From Clostridia bacterium (GTDB taxonomy: Bacteria; Bacillota; Clostridia; Monoglobales; Monoglobaceae): a stretch of DNA of 64,000 nt. The notes under the pieces are model-generated. The model was not told the DNA's origin. It was given only the letters and a program-made list of their open reading frames with translations, and made no database searches. Positions 50,539 through 58,368 of the stretch are shown here, piece after piece. A program made the position numbers and the translations under genes. The stretch lies in contig JAFYXJ010000019.1 in the NCBI GenBank assembly GCA_017546205.1, positions 1 to 64,000 of the forward strand, read 5' to 3'. Each line of letters begins with the position of its first letter. Within the stretch, counting starts at the first letter, position 1.

Positions 50539-51450
50539 ATGAAAAAATTTGACACAAAACAAACAGGCGTTTTAAGTTCTTCTGATCTTAAAAGTTGGAA
50601 AGGCTTGACTATTTATTGGATATTCTTTACAATTCTTTGTATTTCTGCACTTTGTAGTTTGATTCCGGCAATCTGGACCATCTGTACATCATTTAAGGAC
50701 ACACAGGAAATTTATGCAGCGTTCAGTTTCTTCCCATCAGAAATGTCATGGGATCGTTTTGTCGGCAGAATTACTGAGTCCTGGGGATATCTGCAGTTGG
50801 GTAGATCTTTTGTTAATACCATTGTATTGTCTCTCGGTAGCTTGGTTGTAAGAATTGTTGTTTGCGGATTTGGTGGATATGTGCTTTCTAAGTTGAAGCC
50901 CAGAGGTTCCAAACTGTTGTTTACGCTGGTTGTATGGACGATGATGATGCCTGGCCAGATCAGAATGGTGCCGAACTATATCACCTATCTGCACTTCCCC
51001 TTCGCATTTGACTGGGGTATGGGCGTCAGCCTTCTTGACACCTACTGGCCCATGTGGCTGGGTGCCGGCGGTGACTGTTTTGCAGTACTGCTCTTTAAGA
51101 ATGCTTTCGACGCACTTTCCAACTCTTACGTTGAGGCTGCGAAACTGGATGGTTGTAGCAACTACGGCGTATTCTTCCGTATTATGCTGCCCCTGGCAAT
51201 GCCGGTTATTATCTACCAGTCCATCGGTGTATTGAGTGCAGCATGGTCTGACTTCTTTACGCCTCTTCTGGTTCTTGATAAGAACTCCGTTGTACCTCTT
51301 GAGGTATATCGTATGCAGGGCGACTCCAGCATTCAGATGAATACGTATTTCATGGGACTTGTGTTTGCAAGTATTCCACCGTTTATTATCTTCCTGTTCT
51401 TCCAGAAGAGAATTCTGGGCGGCATCAATATTGGTGGCGTAAAGGGATAA
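50539..51450 (+). CDS. ABC sugar transporter permease 2 (MalG/LacG type)
   Basis: 303 aa, six membrane segments. EAA loop EAAKLDGCSNYGVFFRIMLPLAMPVI. N-terminal soluble segment about 30 residues, then YWIFFTILCISALCSLIPAIWTICTSFK. CUT1 permease pattern throughout, pairing with permease 1. RBS AAAGGAGGACTTAAG. Codon usage is similar to permease 1. A strong terminator follows. Confidence 0.92.
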   Translation: MKKFDTKQTGVLSSSDLKSWKGLTIYWIFFTILCISALCSLIPAIWTICTSFKDTQEIYAAFSFFPSEMSWDRFVGRITESWGYLQLGRSFVNTIVLSLGSLVVRIVVCGFGGYVLSKLKPRGSKLLFTLVVWTMMMPGQIRMVPNYITYLHFPFAFDWGMGVSLLDTYWPMWLGAGGDCFAVLLFKNAFDALSNSYVEAAKLDGCSNYGVFFRIMLPLAMPVIIYQSIGVLSAAWSDFFTPLLVLDKNSVVPLEVYRMQGDSSIQMNTYFMGLVFASIPPFIIFLFFQKRILGGINIGGVKG

Positions 51451-51470
51451 TCTCATACGAATTTACAGTG

Positions 51471-51502
51471 AAATCCCCGAACTTTTGTTCGGGGATTTTT
51501 TT
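51471..51502 (+). terminator. Terminator of the ABC permease unit
   Basis: 12-bp perfect stem AAATCCCCGAAC / GTTCGGGGATTT with TTTT loop and T run. Confidence 0.9.
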
Positions 51503-51521
51503 GCGTATAATAAATTTTTTA

Positions 51522-51550
51522 TTGACAAAAAAATTGGGGGGTGCTATAAT
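51522..51550 (+). promoter_or_regulatory. Promoter of the GH30 gene
   Basis: Fully consensus -35 TTGACA (51522-51527), 17-bp spacer with a G6 tract, -10 TATAAT (51545-51550). A promoter this strong usually needs a repressor or is simply high-level; no palindrome is seen at it. Confidence 0.85.
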
Positions 51551-51591
51551 ACCAAACCATAAATAAGAGTAGACCTGAGGGAGGAAACATT

Positions 51592-52911
51592 ATGGAAATT
51601 AAGGTCTTTCAAACAGCACAAGGGCAACCACCTATGCAGGAGGTAAAAGGTCATGTTGCAGTTTTGGACACAGGAGAAGAATGGCCTGTGATCAATCTGA
51701 TGCCGGAAATCACATATCAGGAAATCAAAGGATTTGGCGGTGCTTTTACCGAGGCGGCTGCAGTAACTGTTGATAAATTGAGCAAGGAAAAGCGTGGAGA
51801 AATTATCAAACTCTATTTTGATAAGGAAGAGGGCATCGGTTACAACTTTGGGCGGGTTCACATGAACAGTTGTGATTTCTCTTTGGGAAATTACAGTTGT
51901 GTCGACGAAAATGATGAAACGCTGGATACCTTTCAAATTAACCGTGATAAACAATCTATGATTCCTATGATTCAGGATGCACAAAAATATGGGGATATTG
52001 ACCTGTTGGTTTCTCCGTGGAGTCCTCCGGCTTATATGAAAACAACCGGAAGAATGAATGAGGGCGGGTCCCTTCTCCCTGAATATCGTGAACTGTGGGC
52101 AAAGTTCTATGAAAAATTTATTACCTGCTATCGGGAAGAGGGAATTCCTGTCTGGGGTGTTACGGTACAGAATGAGCCCAAAGCCGTACAACGATGGGAT
52201 TCCTGCGTATATACCGCAGAAGAGGAACGGGATTTTGTCCGGGATTATCTTGGGGAAAAAATGAAAGATATGGGTGTGAAACTGTTCTTCTGGGATCACA
52301 ATAAAGAACGCATCTATGACCGTTCCAAGGTGATGATGGAAGATGAAAAAGCGAAATCTTTGGTTGACGGTGTTGCATTCCATTGGTACAGTGGAGACCA
52401 TTTTGAACAACTTGCCCTGTTTAGCCAGTTGTATCCGGATAAAGAATTGATGTTCACAGAGGGATGTTATGAATACAGTCTTGGTGCTATGGATACCGTC
52501 AAAATCGGAGAAAAATATGCCCATGATATGATTGGAAATTTCAACAACGGATGCAATATTTTCTGTGACTGGAACCTTGTTCTGGATGAAAAGGGCGGTC
52601 CCAACCACGTGGGGAATTACTGTGATGCACCGATTATGGTGGATACGCAAAAAGGAAATTACTATGTAAGGGATTCCTATTATTACATCGGTCACTTCAG
52701 TAAGTTCATTCAAAAAGGTGCCAAACGGATTGCAAACAGCAAATGGACGCCGGATTTGGATGTGGCAGCATTCAAAAATCCGGATGGAGAAATTGTGACA
52801 GTTGTTCTAAATGCTTCGGATGAAGATAAGAGATTTTTCTTCCGGATGGATGGGCAACAAGTAGAAACCACCGTGAAAGCACACAGCATCCGCACATATT
52901 TGTTTGAGTAA
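51592..52911 (+). CDS. Glycoside hydrolase family 30 (beta-glucosidase/glucosylceramidase-like)
   Basis: 439 aa. (beta/alpha)8 barrel with a side beta-domain. Predicted acid/base Glu195 in TVQNEPKAVQ and nucleophile Glu290 in LMFTEGCYE. EIKGFGGAFTEAAA and SPWSPPAYMKTTGRMNEGG are GH30 blocks. It has no signal peptide, so it acts in the cytoplasm on an imported sugar rather than on a polymer. It lies between the ABC permeases and the AraC gene, which points to a joint role in uptake and cleavage of a beta-glucoside such as a gentiobiose-like oligomer. Exact specificity is unknown. RBS GAGGGAGGAAAC. Confidence 0.9.
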   Translation: MEIKVFQTAQGQPPMQEVKGHVAVLDTGEEWPVINLMPEITYQEIKGFGGAFTEAAAVTVDKLSKEKRGEIIKLYFDKEEGIGYNFGRVHMNSCDFSLGNYSCVDENDETLDTFQINRDKQSMIPMIQDAQKYGDIDLLVSPWSPPAYMKTTGRMNEGGSLLPEYRELWAKFYEKFITCYREEGIPVWGVTVQNEPKAVQRWDSCVYTAEEERDFVRDYLGEKMKDMGVKLFFWDHNKERIYDRSKVMMEDEKAKSLVDGVAFHWYSGDHFEQLALFSQLYPDKELMFTEGCYEYSLGAMDTVKIGEKYAHDMIGNFNNGCNIFCDWNLVLDEKGGPNHVGNYCDAPIMVDTQKGNYYVRDSYYYIGHFSKFIQKGAKRIANSKWTPDLDVAAFKNPDGEIVTVVLNASDEDKRFFFRMDGQQVETTVKAHSIRTYLFE

Positions 52912-52950
52912 AAAGAACTCTGTTCCGTAAAACGGAACAGAGTTCTTTTT
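52911..52950. terminator. Bidirectional terminator between GH30 and AraC gene
   Basis: 18-bp perfect inverted repeat (AAAAGAACTCTGTTCCGT and its complement, loop AAA) between the GH30 stop and the stop of the convergent regulator. Confidence 0.9.
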
Positions 52951-53782
52951 ATTGCTTTTCTTTTCGGTATTCTGTGGGAGTTCTGCCGGTACGTGCCTTA
53001 AAGAGTCTGGAAAAATATAACGGATTATCAAAGCCGACGGCGATAGAAATCTCTTTGATGGAATAGGAGGGGTATTTGCTCCTGAGAAGTTGCTTTGCTC
53101 TTTCAATACGGAACGAGAGCATATAATCCTGAGGAGAAACGCCGTATTCCCGTTTGAATAGAGTGTATAAATAATTTCTGCTGATATGGAAACTGTCAGC
53201 AATATCGCTGACCTTGATTGGACCAAAATAGTTGGTCTGAATGTAATTTGCAATATTTTGTGCGATGGAGTTGGTAGCGTTGATAATTTCCTTGGATTCG
53301 GTTGTGTGAATCGCAAGTATTTTATAGAAGAGGGATTGTAGTTCATAGGCTTCCTCTGCTTCGCTGGTGTATTCCTTGTGAAAGAGAGTGTCTTCAATGA
53401 GTTTGACGCACAACTTGTTTTGAGAAAAAGGAAAAACGCAGTTATGTTTTAGTTGGAATGTCTTTAGCATTTCGCCGGCAAGTTTTCCTCGAAACATAAT
53501 CCAATAACTTTCATAAGGATGATGTCGGTCTGCCTGAATGACCTCCAATTCATGAGGTGTGACAAAATATCCACAGTTTTCATCAAAGGGGGTATCCATA
53601 TAGACACCTTTTCCGCTTGCGATGTAATGAAGAATATAAACATCGCGTAGCAAAGTCTGTTTCTGACCCGGCATAACCCGGTTATAACCAACCTCAACGA
53701 CGGAGATTTCTGCATTAATGGTGTAAATGGGATTTCTGGAAATCAGCGGATATCCCGGGGAAAATTGGTTGCGCCATAACAT
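52949..53782 (-). CDS. AraC-family transcriptional regulator of the ABC/GH30 locus
   Basis: 277 aa. The N-terminal cupin-like sensor (about residues 10-140; VYILHYIASGKGVYMD, GYFVTPHELEVIQADRHHPYESYWIMFRG) binds the inducer. The C-terminal double HTH is intact (IKVSDIADSFHISRNYLYTLFKREYGVSPQDYML and IKEISIAVGFDNPLYFSRLFKARTGRTPTEYR). Start at 53782 with GAGGTGATACT. It is convergent with GH30 and near the ABC genes, so it likely controls them; its promoter carries the same 13-base motif as the binding-protein gene. Confidence 0.9.
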   Translation of the reverse strand: MLWRNQFSPGYPLISRNPIYTINAEISVVEVGYNRVMPGQKQTLLRDVYILHYIASGKGVYMDTPFDENCGYFVTPHELEVIQADRHHPYESYWIMFRGKLAGEMLKTFQLKHNCVFPFSQNKLCVKLIEDTLFHKEYTSEAEEAYELQSLFYKILAIHTTESKEIINATNSIAQNIANYIQTNYFGPIKVSDIADSFHISRNYLYTLFKREYGVSPQDYMLSFRIERAKQLLRSKYPSYSIKEISIAVGFDNPLYFSRLFKARTGRTPTEYRKEKQ

Positions 53783-53813
53783 AGTATCACCTCAGTAGAT
53801 TACATTTGTGTAT

Positions 53814-53842
53814 AGTTTATCACGATTTATGTATTTTGTAAA
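53814..53842 (-). promoter_or_regulatory. Promoter of the AraC gene at 53782
   Basis: Minus strand -35 TTTACA (53837-53842), 17-bp spacer, -10 TAAACT (53814-53819). The 13-mer ATTTATGTATTTT (plus strand 53825-53837) lies in the spacer next to the -35. Confidence 0.6.
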
Positions 53843-54047
53843 GTAGCTTTTTTTGTTAGAATAAATATGACATAATGAGATGTTTGTGCAGTATGTGGAA
53901 AAAATGGAAGGGTTTTCCGTCATTTTGCACGATAAACAAAAGATAACATTTGTTTAATTGTTATCCCTTGATTGCCAAGAATGCGATAGGGGTTCCATCA
54001 ACTTATGAGAAATAACAGAAATTACATCAAGAAAGGATTGAGAGGTA

Positions 54048-55754
54048 ATGAGGAAAAAACTTTTTGGTTTGGTTGGTTTCGTGACGGCGTGCGTTATGGT
54101 TTGTACTTCCGGTTATGCGGCTACAACCATTGACAAAATCAGCGTAACGGAAGGGAAAGTGACGGTGGAAGGGTCTACCGACACATCCACTTATCTTACC
54201 TATGAGGTGTATGACAGAACAATTAGTGAGCCGGCCAAGACGGACATTGATGGGTTTGGAGAGAAGTATTTAACCCAAAAGGGTGACTTTACCCTGCGTT
54301 TTGGAATGAAGAACGGCGGCAGCTACAAAGTTCGCATCTTTGATGGCGTAAGTAAAGTGATTGGTGAGTTTGATTATGCAAGCCAAGCAGACAGAGACGC
54401 CTTCGTTGCAGGCATTACAACAATCCTGAGCACGCCGGATACGGCGGTAGCATTGCTGGACGCGGCGTTTGCCGACCCGGCAAACAGAGCCCAGATAAAA
54501 ACGATAGGCTTGGATTATGATGCTTACGTTGGATACGCGCCGGAACTGAAAGCAGCTCTTTGTCAGGACATGGCAACCAAGGGCGCCAATCAGACCTTGA
54601 ATGAGACAACGTTCCGCACCTTGTACACCAACGCAGAGAACCTTGCGAAAATCAATGTGGGTGGACTCACTTATGCATCCCAGGTGTTGGATGCTTTGAA
54701 CTACAGTTTTGAAGAGATCAGCCACACAAGCATTACGGATACAGCCCAAAAAGCATGGATTGAAAAAGCGGTGGTTGCAAACAAACCCTATGCATCAGCA
54801 GACGCGCTTGCGACAGGGTATCAAAAAGCGAGAGCGCTTTATGTTGTGAATGGTGCAAAGGTTACCAACTTCCAGGAAAAGGTGATGGCCTATGCAACAT
54901 TGTTGGGTATTGATACCGCAGTAGAATACACAACCTACATAGCCAATGCATCCTATCCGGTTCATAGTACAGCGGTGTTGGCATTGGCAAGCGCGAAAGC
55001 GGAGACAGTAACCCAACTGCTTGCGGTGTTGGATGCGGCAGTAAAATCCAATCCTCCAAGCGGTAACACGCCCGGCGGCGGTTCCTTCGGCGGCGGAGGC
55101 GGTGGCGGAGGTGGCGGCAGTATGCCGAGCAAAACACCTACCGTGAACAAAGATATTACCATCAAGCCTGATGAGACGGTGCCGGAAAATCCCTCTGCTG
55201 AGGTACAGACCAAGCCGGCATTTACCGATATGAATCAAAACCATTGGGCGTATGAAGCAGTTAGCACCATGAAAGAAGCGGGAATCATCAACGGCTATCA
55301 GGATGGTTCCTTTGGCCCTGACAACACCGTAACAAGAGAAGAATTTGTAAAAATGATTGTTGTAGCGTTCGGACTTGAAAATGATGCGGCAAACAGTTAC
55401 TTCCATGATGTGTTCGAGAGCGACTGGTTCTATCCATATATCAGTGCTGCATTCCAGCGTGAAATTGTCAAAGGTGACTCTCTGGGTCTCTTTGGAGTTC
55501 ACGCAGGGATTACCAGACAGGATGCTACGGTGATTGCAGCCCGTGCTATGAGAACGGCAGGCAAGGTTTTGAGTAATCAAAGAAATTATGCAGCATTCAA
55601 AGATGAAGCGCATATTGCAGATTACGCAAAAGAAGATGTGAAAGAGCTTTATTGTGCCGGCAAAATCAATGGTACGGATGCAGGGGTGTTTGAACCCGGA
55701 CGGTTCTGTACCAGAGCGGAAGCGGCGATGATTATTTACGGAATTTTACGATAG
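54048..55754 (+). CDS. Exported S-layer-homology (SLH) protein
   Basis: 568 aa. Signal peptide in the first ~25 residues (GFVTACVMVCTSGYAAT, cleavage near Ala-Ala). Residues ~26-110 look like a bacterial Ig-like beta-domain, then a helical region of unknown family to about residue 345. A glycine run (a ten-residue Gly tract inside GGGSFGG...GSMPS) forms a flexible linker. The C-terminal ~180 residues hold three SLH repeats (beginning AFTDMNQNHWAYEAVSTMKEAG, YFHDVFESDWFYPYISAA and FKDEAHIADYAKEDVKELY) that anchor to wall polysaccharide. It starts a run of four exported proteins. The ATG follows GATTGAGAGGTA. No clear sigma-A promoter was found in the 265 bp before it, though GATAAC-N12-GTTATC (53942-53965) is there. 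Confidence 0.88.
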   Translation: MRKKLFGLVGFVTACVMVCTSGYAATTIDKISVTEGKVTVEGSTDTSTYLTYEVYDRTISEPAKTDIDGFGEKYLTQKGDFTLRFGMKNGGSYKVRIFDGVSKVIGEFDYASQADRDAFVAGITTILSTPDTAVALLDAAFADPANRAQIKTIGLDYDAYVGYAPELKAALCQDMATKGANQTLNETTFRTLYTNAENLAKINVGGLTYASQVLDALNYSFEEISHTSITDTAQKAWIEKAVVANKPYASADALATGYQKARALYVVNGAKVTNFQEKVMAYATLLGIDTAVEYTTYIANASYPVHSTAVLALASAKAETVTQLLAVLDAAVKSNPPSGNTPGGGSFGGGGGGGGGGSMPSKTPTVNKDITIKPDETVPENPSAEVQTKPAFTDMNQNHWAYEAVSTMKEAGIINGYQDGSFGPDNTVTREEFVKMIVVAFGLENDAANSYFHDVFESDWFYPYISAAFQREIVKGDSLGLFGVHAGITRQDATVIAARAMRTAGKVLSNQRNYAAFKDEAHIADYAKEDVKELYCAGKINGTDAGVFEPGRFCTRAEAAMIIYGILR

Positions 55755-55764
55755 GAGGGATACC

Positions 55765-58332
55765 ATGGGAAGAAAAATCATTTGTATTCTCGTTGCACTG
55801 GCAACGCTTTGCAGCCTTATGGTTGTCCAGGTTAGCGCAGCGGATTACATAGCGGAGAACACCCAACTGGATGTGCTAAAAGCACTTGAAATCGTAAATG
55901 GCTACGAGAATGAAAATCAAGCCTTTTCCAAGATGAACAAGGCGACCTTTATCAACTTTTTGCTCAATATGATGGAGGGTGGAAAGTACACGGCAGCCTA
56001 CGATGGAGATGCACTTCTTCAGGCAGAACAACTGGGGTTGATTGAAACTGCCTCTGCTGTTGGACAATCAGATGTGTTGAGAAACGACGAGGCTGTGAAA
56101 ATGGCGATGTCTCTTCTTGGATACAAAGACTTGTGCATGGAGATGGGTGGCTATCCGGCGGGATTTTTAGTAAAAGCCAATCAGATAGGCTTGACTGACG
56201 GACTTACACTCAGCGAAGAAATGACCAATCTGGAAGCATACCACCTTTTGTATGAGACCATGAATACCGGTGTGATGGATGTGGTTGCATATGGTACAGA
56301 GGGCAATTCTTATGCAGAATACGAAGACAGAACCATCCTCAATATCTACCGGAGAATTTATCAGGTAGAGGGCGTGGTGACAGCGAACGGAATTAGCGGC
56401 CTTTATGAACCGGCAGCAGTTTCTGAAGGATACGTTGCCATTGAAGGTGATTTGTATCAAGATACCAACGGTCTCTTATACGATTATCTGGGATACAAAG
56501 TTCTGGCGTATGCAAAAAAGGAAACAGACGGAAGTTTTTCCATTGTCTACGGAGAACCTTACCAGACAGTTGAGGTTGTAGAGATTGATTCCAACAACAT
56601 TTTGAATGTGGCGTCAGACATTAGTTCTATTGAATATTACAGTGACGAAAACGCAAGCAGCAGCAGAAAGATCAACCTTCCGCCTACCATTGTAGTGCTT
56701 TCCAACAATGTAGTATGGAGTGATTACACCGCAGCAGACTTTACCAAGCCTGACGGATTGGTAACATTGATTGACCAACAAGGTGACAACAACATTGATG
56801 TGGTGAAATTGGATTTTACCCGTACCATGATTGTGTCTTCAGTTTCCACAAGCACCAAAACGATCAGCGGTGTGTATACCTATACCGGTGCGTTCAGCAA
56901 ATTGGAACTCAAACCCTATGACGACCCGGGCAATCGCGTGGAATTTTTCCTGAACGGGGAGGCAGCAACCTTTGAGGATGTGAAGCAAGGCGATGTGCTG
57001 AGTGTATATGAATCAAACGGTGCCGGAGGAAAAGTTGCCAGAATTTCTATCATCCGCAATAAGGTAGTAGAAACGGTAACCGCATATTATCAGGCAGAGA
57101 ACGAACTGGTAGCCGGAGATGTAGTTTATGAACTTTCCGCTCTTTATCAGAAAGCAACGAGCGAGAGCGAACAGTTTGCAGAACCCATCGTAGTAGGAAA
57201 AAGTTATGCTTTTTATCTGGATGAAAACGGTAAAATTATCGGTGCAAGAACCGAGAGTAATGACGGAGTACAGTACGGATACCTGAAAGCAGTCGGAGAT
57301 GGCAAAGGTGTATTTGATGTTCCCGTTATTTTGAGAATCTTCACGGCAGAAGGGGAATGGAAAGAGTTTAACTTTGCAGAAAAAGTAAAGGTAAACGGCA
57401 ATTCGGCGGATACGGCAGCCAATGCAAAGGCACATGCACAAAGCGCGATAGGAAAATTGATTGGATATTCCTTAAATAGTGAGGGTGCCATTGTACGCTT
57501 GGAAACACCTCAGAGTATAGCAGAGTTTCAGGATGCGGCAACTCTCAATCCGGAGCGGTTGAATGTACTTCCCATCGCGTCCAATACCTTCCGATATAAT
57601 AACACAACCTTTGGTGGTGTTCATTACATGACAGGAAATACCAAGGTGTTCTTTGTTCCGTCGGAAGAACCGGATAATGAAGATTTGTATGACATTGGCA
57701 ACAACTACTCTTTCAGATCCAATATCGGCTATTCCTATACCGGATATAATACGGATGAATTTGGATTCCTTGACATGGTTCTTGTAGAGCTGAACCAGAC
57801 AGATAGTAAGAAACCGACCGATTCGGTCTACTTTGTCCGCGAAGTGGGAACCGGCATTGATGGAGAGGGCAATGCAGTTGGGCAGATTACGGTTGCCTCT
57901 GCTGCGTATTACGGCGTTTCGATTCTGGTGGATGATTCCTATGATATCAGCGGTATTAATCCCGGTGATTTGATTAAAATTCATGTCAATGCCAAAGGCT
58001 ACGTGGATAATCTGGAACAAATTTACAAGGTGAGCGACAAAGTGGTTTTGTCCGCACCAAGTGTTATCGAGGACGGCAGAATCCAAGGCGTGATTGACAA
58101 GATGGATTTGTCAGGAGAAAGAATCCGCGTAGACACCATGAGAGATGCGAAAGAAACAAAACTTGGATTAAAGGTTCCGGCAAGCATTTCGGTTATGATT
58201 TATGATGCAAAGCGGAATACCGTAACAGCAGGGAAAACGGCTGATTTGTCTATGGATGATTTTATCATCGTACAACTTAACAAAAACAATGTTGCCGGCA
58301 TCTATGTCTACAGAAATTTTAGTAACCTGTAA
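55765..58332 (+). CDS. Exported protein with N-terminal SLH-like repeats
   Basis: 855 aa. Signal peptide MGRKIICILVALATLCSLMV ending near VSAA. Residues ~26-165 read as degenerate SLH repeats (DVLKALEIVNGYENENQAFSKMNKATFINFLLNMM; AEQLGLIETASAVGQSDVLRNDEAVKMAMSLLGY; QIGLTDGLTLSEEMTNLEAYHLLYETM). The rest is beta-rich and unrecognised, with repeated segments around VVTANGISG, KVLAYAKK, VETVTAYYQAEN, KVVLSAPS. It lies 10 bp after the SLH protein and uses RBS ATAGGAGGGATACC. It is probably a structural S-layer or cell-surface scaffold protein. No catalytic motif was found. Confidence 0.75.
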   Translation: MGRKIICILVALATLCSLMVVQVSAADYIAENTQLDVLKALEIVNGYENENQAFSKMNKATFINFLLNMMEGGKYTAAYDGDALLQAEQLGLIETASAVGQSDVLRNDEAVKMAMSLLGYKDLCMEMGGYPAGFLVKANQIGLTDGLTLSEEMTNLEAYHLLYETMNTGVMDVVAYGTEGNSYAEYEDRTILNIYRRIYQVEGVVTANGISGLYEPAAVSEGYVAIEGDLYQDTNGLLYDYLGYKVLAYAKKETDGSFSIVYGEPYQTVEVVEIDSNNILNVASDISSIEYYSDENASSSRKINLPPTIVVLSNNVVWSDYTAADFTKPDGLVTLIDQQGDNNIDVVKLDFTRTMIVSSVSTSTKTISGVYTYTGAFSKLELKPYDDPGNRVEFFLNGEAATFEDVKQGDVLSVYESNGAGGKVARISIIRNKVVETVTAYYQAENELVAGDVVYELSALYQKATSESEQFAEPIVVGKSYAFYLDENGKIIGARTESNDGVQYGYLKAVGDGKGVFDVPVILRIFTAEGEWKEFNFAEKVKVNGNSADTAANAKAHAQSAIGKLIGYSLNSEGAIVRLETPQSIAEFQDAATLNPERLNVLPIASNTFRYNNTTFGGVHYMTGNTKVFFVPSEEPDNEDLYDIGNNYSFRSNIGYSYTGYNTDEFGFLDMVLVELNQTDSKKPTDSVYFVREVGTGIDGEGNAVGQITVASAAYYGVSILVDDSYDISGINPGDLIKIHVNAKGYVDNLEQIYKVSDKVVLSAPSVIEDGRIQGVIDKMDLSGERIRVDTMRDAKETKLGLKVPASISVMIYDAKRNTVTAGKTADLSMDDFIIVQLNKNNVAGIYVYRNFSNL

Positions 58333-58368
58333 AAAAATTTATAATTTATATATAAAGGAGTTTTGAAA

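Noticed and set aside
55075-55122. GGC/GGT-rich tract as a tandem-repeat or insertion feature
   Set aside because: It is the coding sequence of a Gly-rich linker in the SLH protein, in frame and without flanking repeats.
54795-55613. 272-codon minus-strand frame inside the SLH gene
   Set aside because: Antisense to a well-supported SLH gene, no family resemblance.
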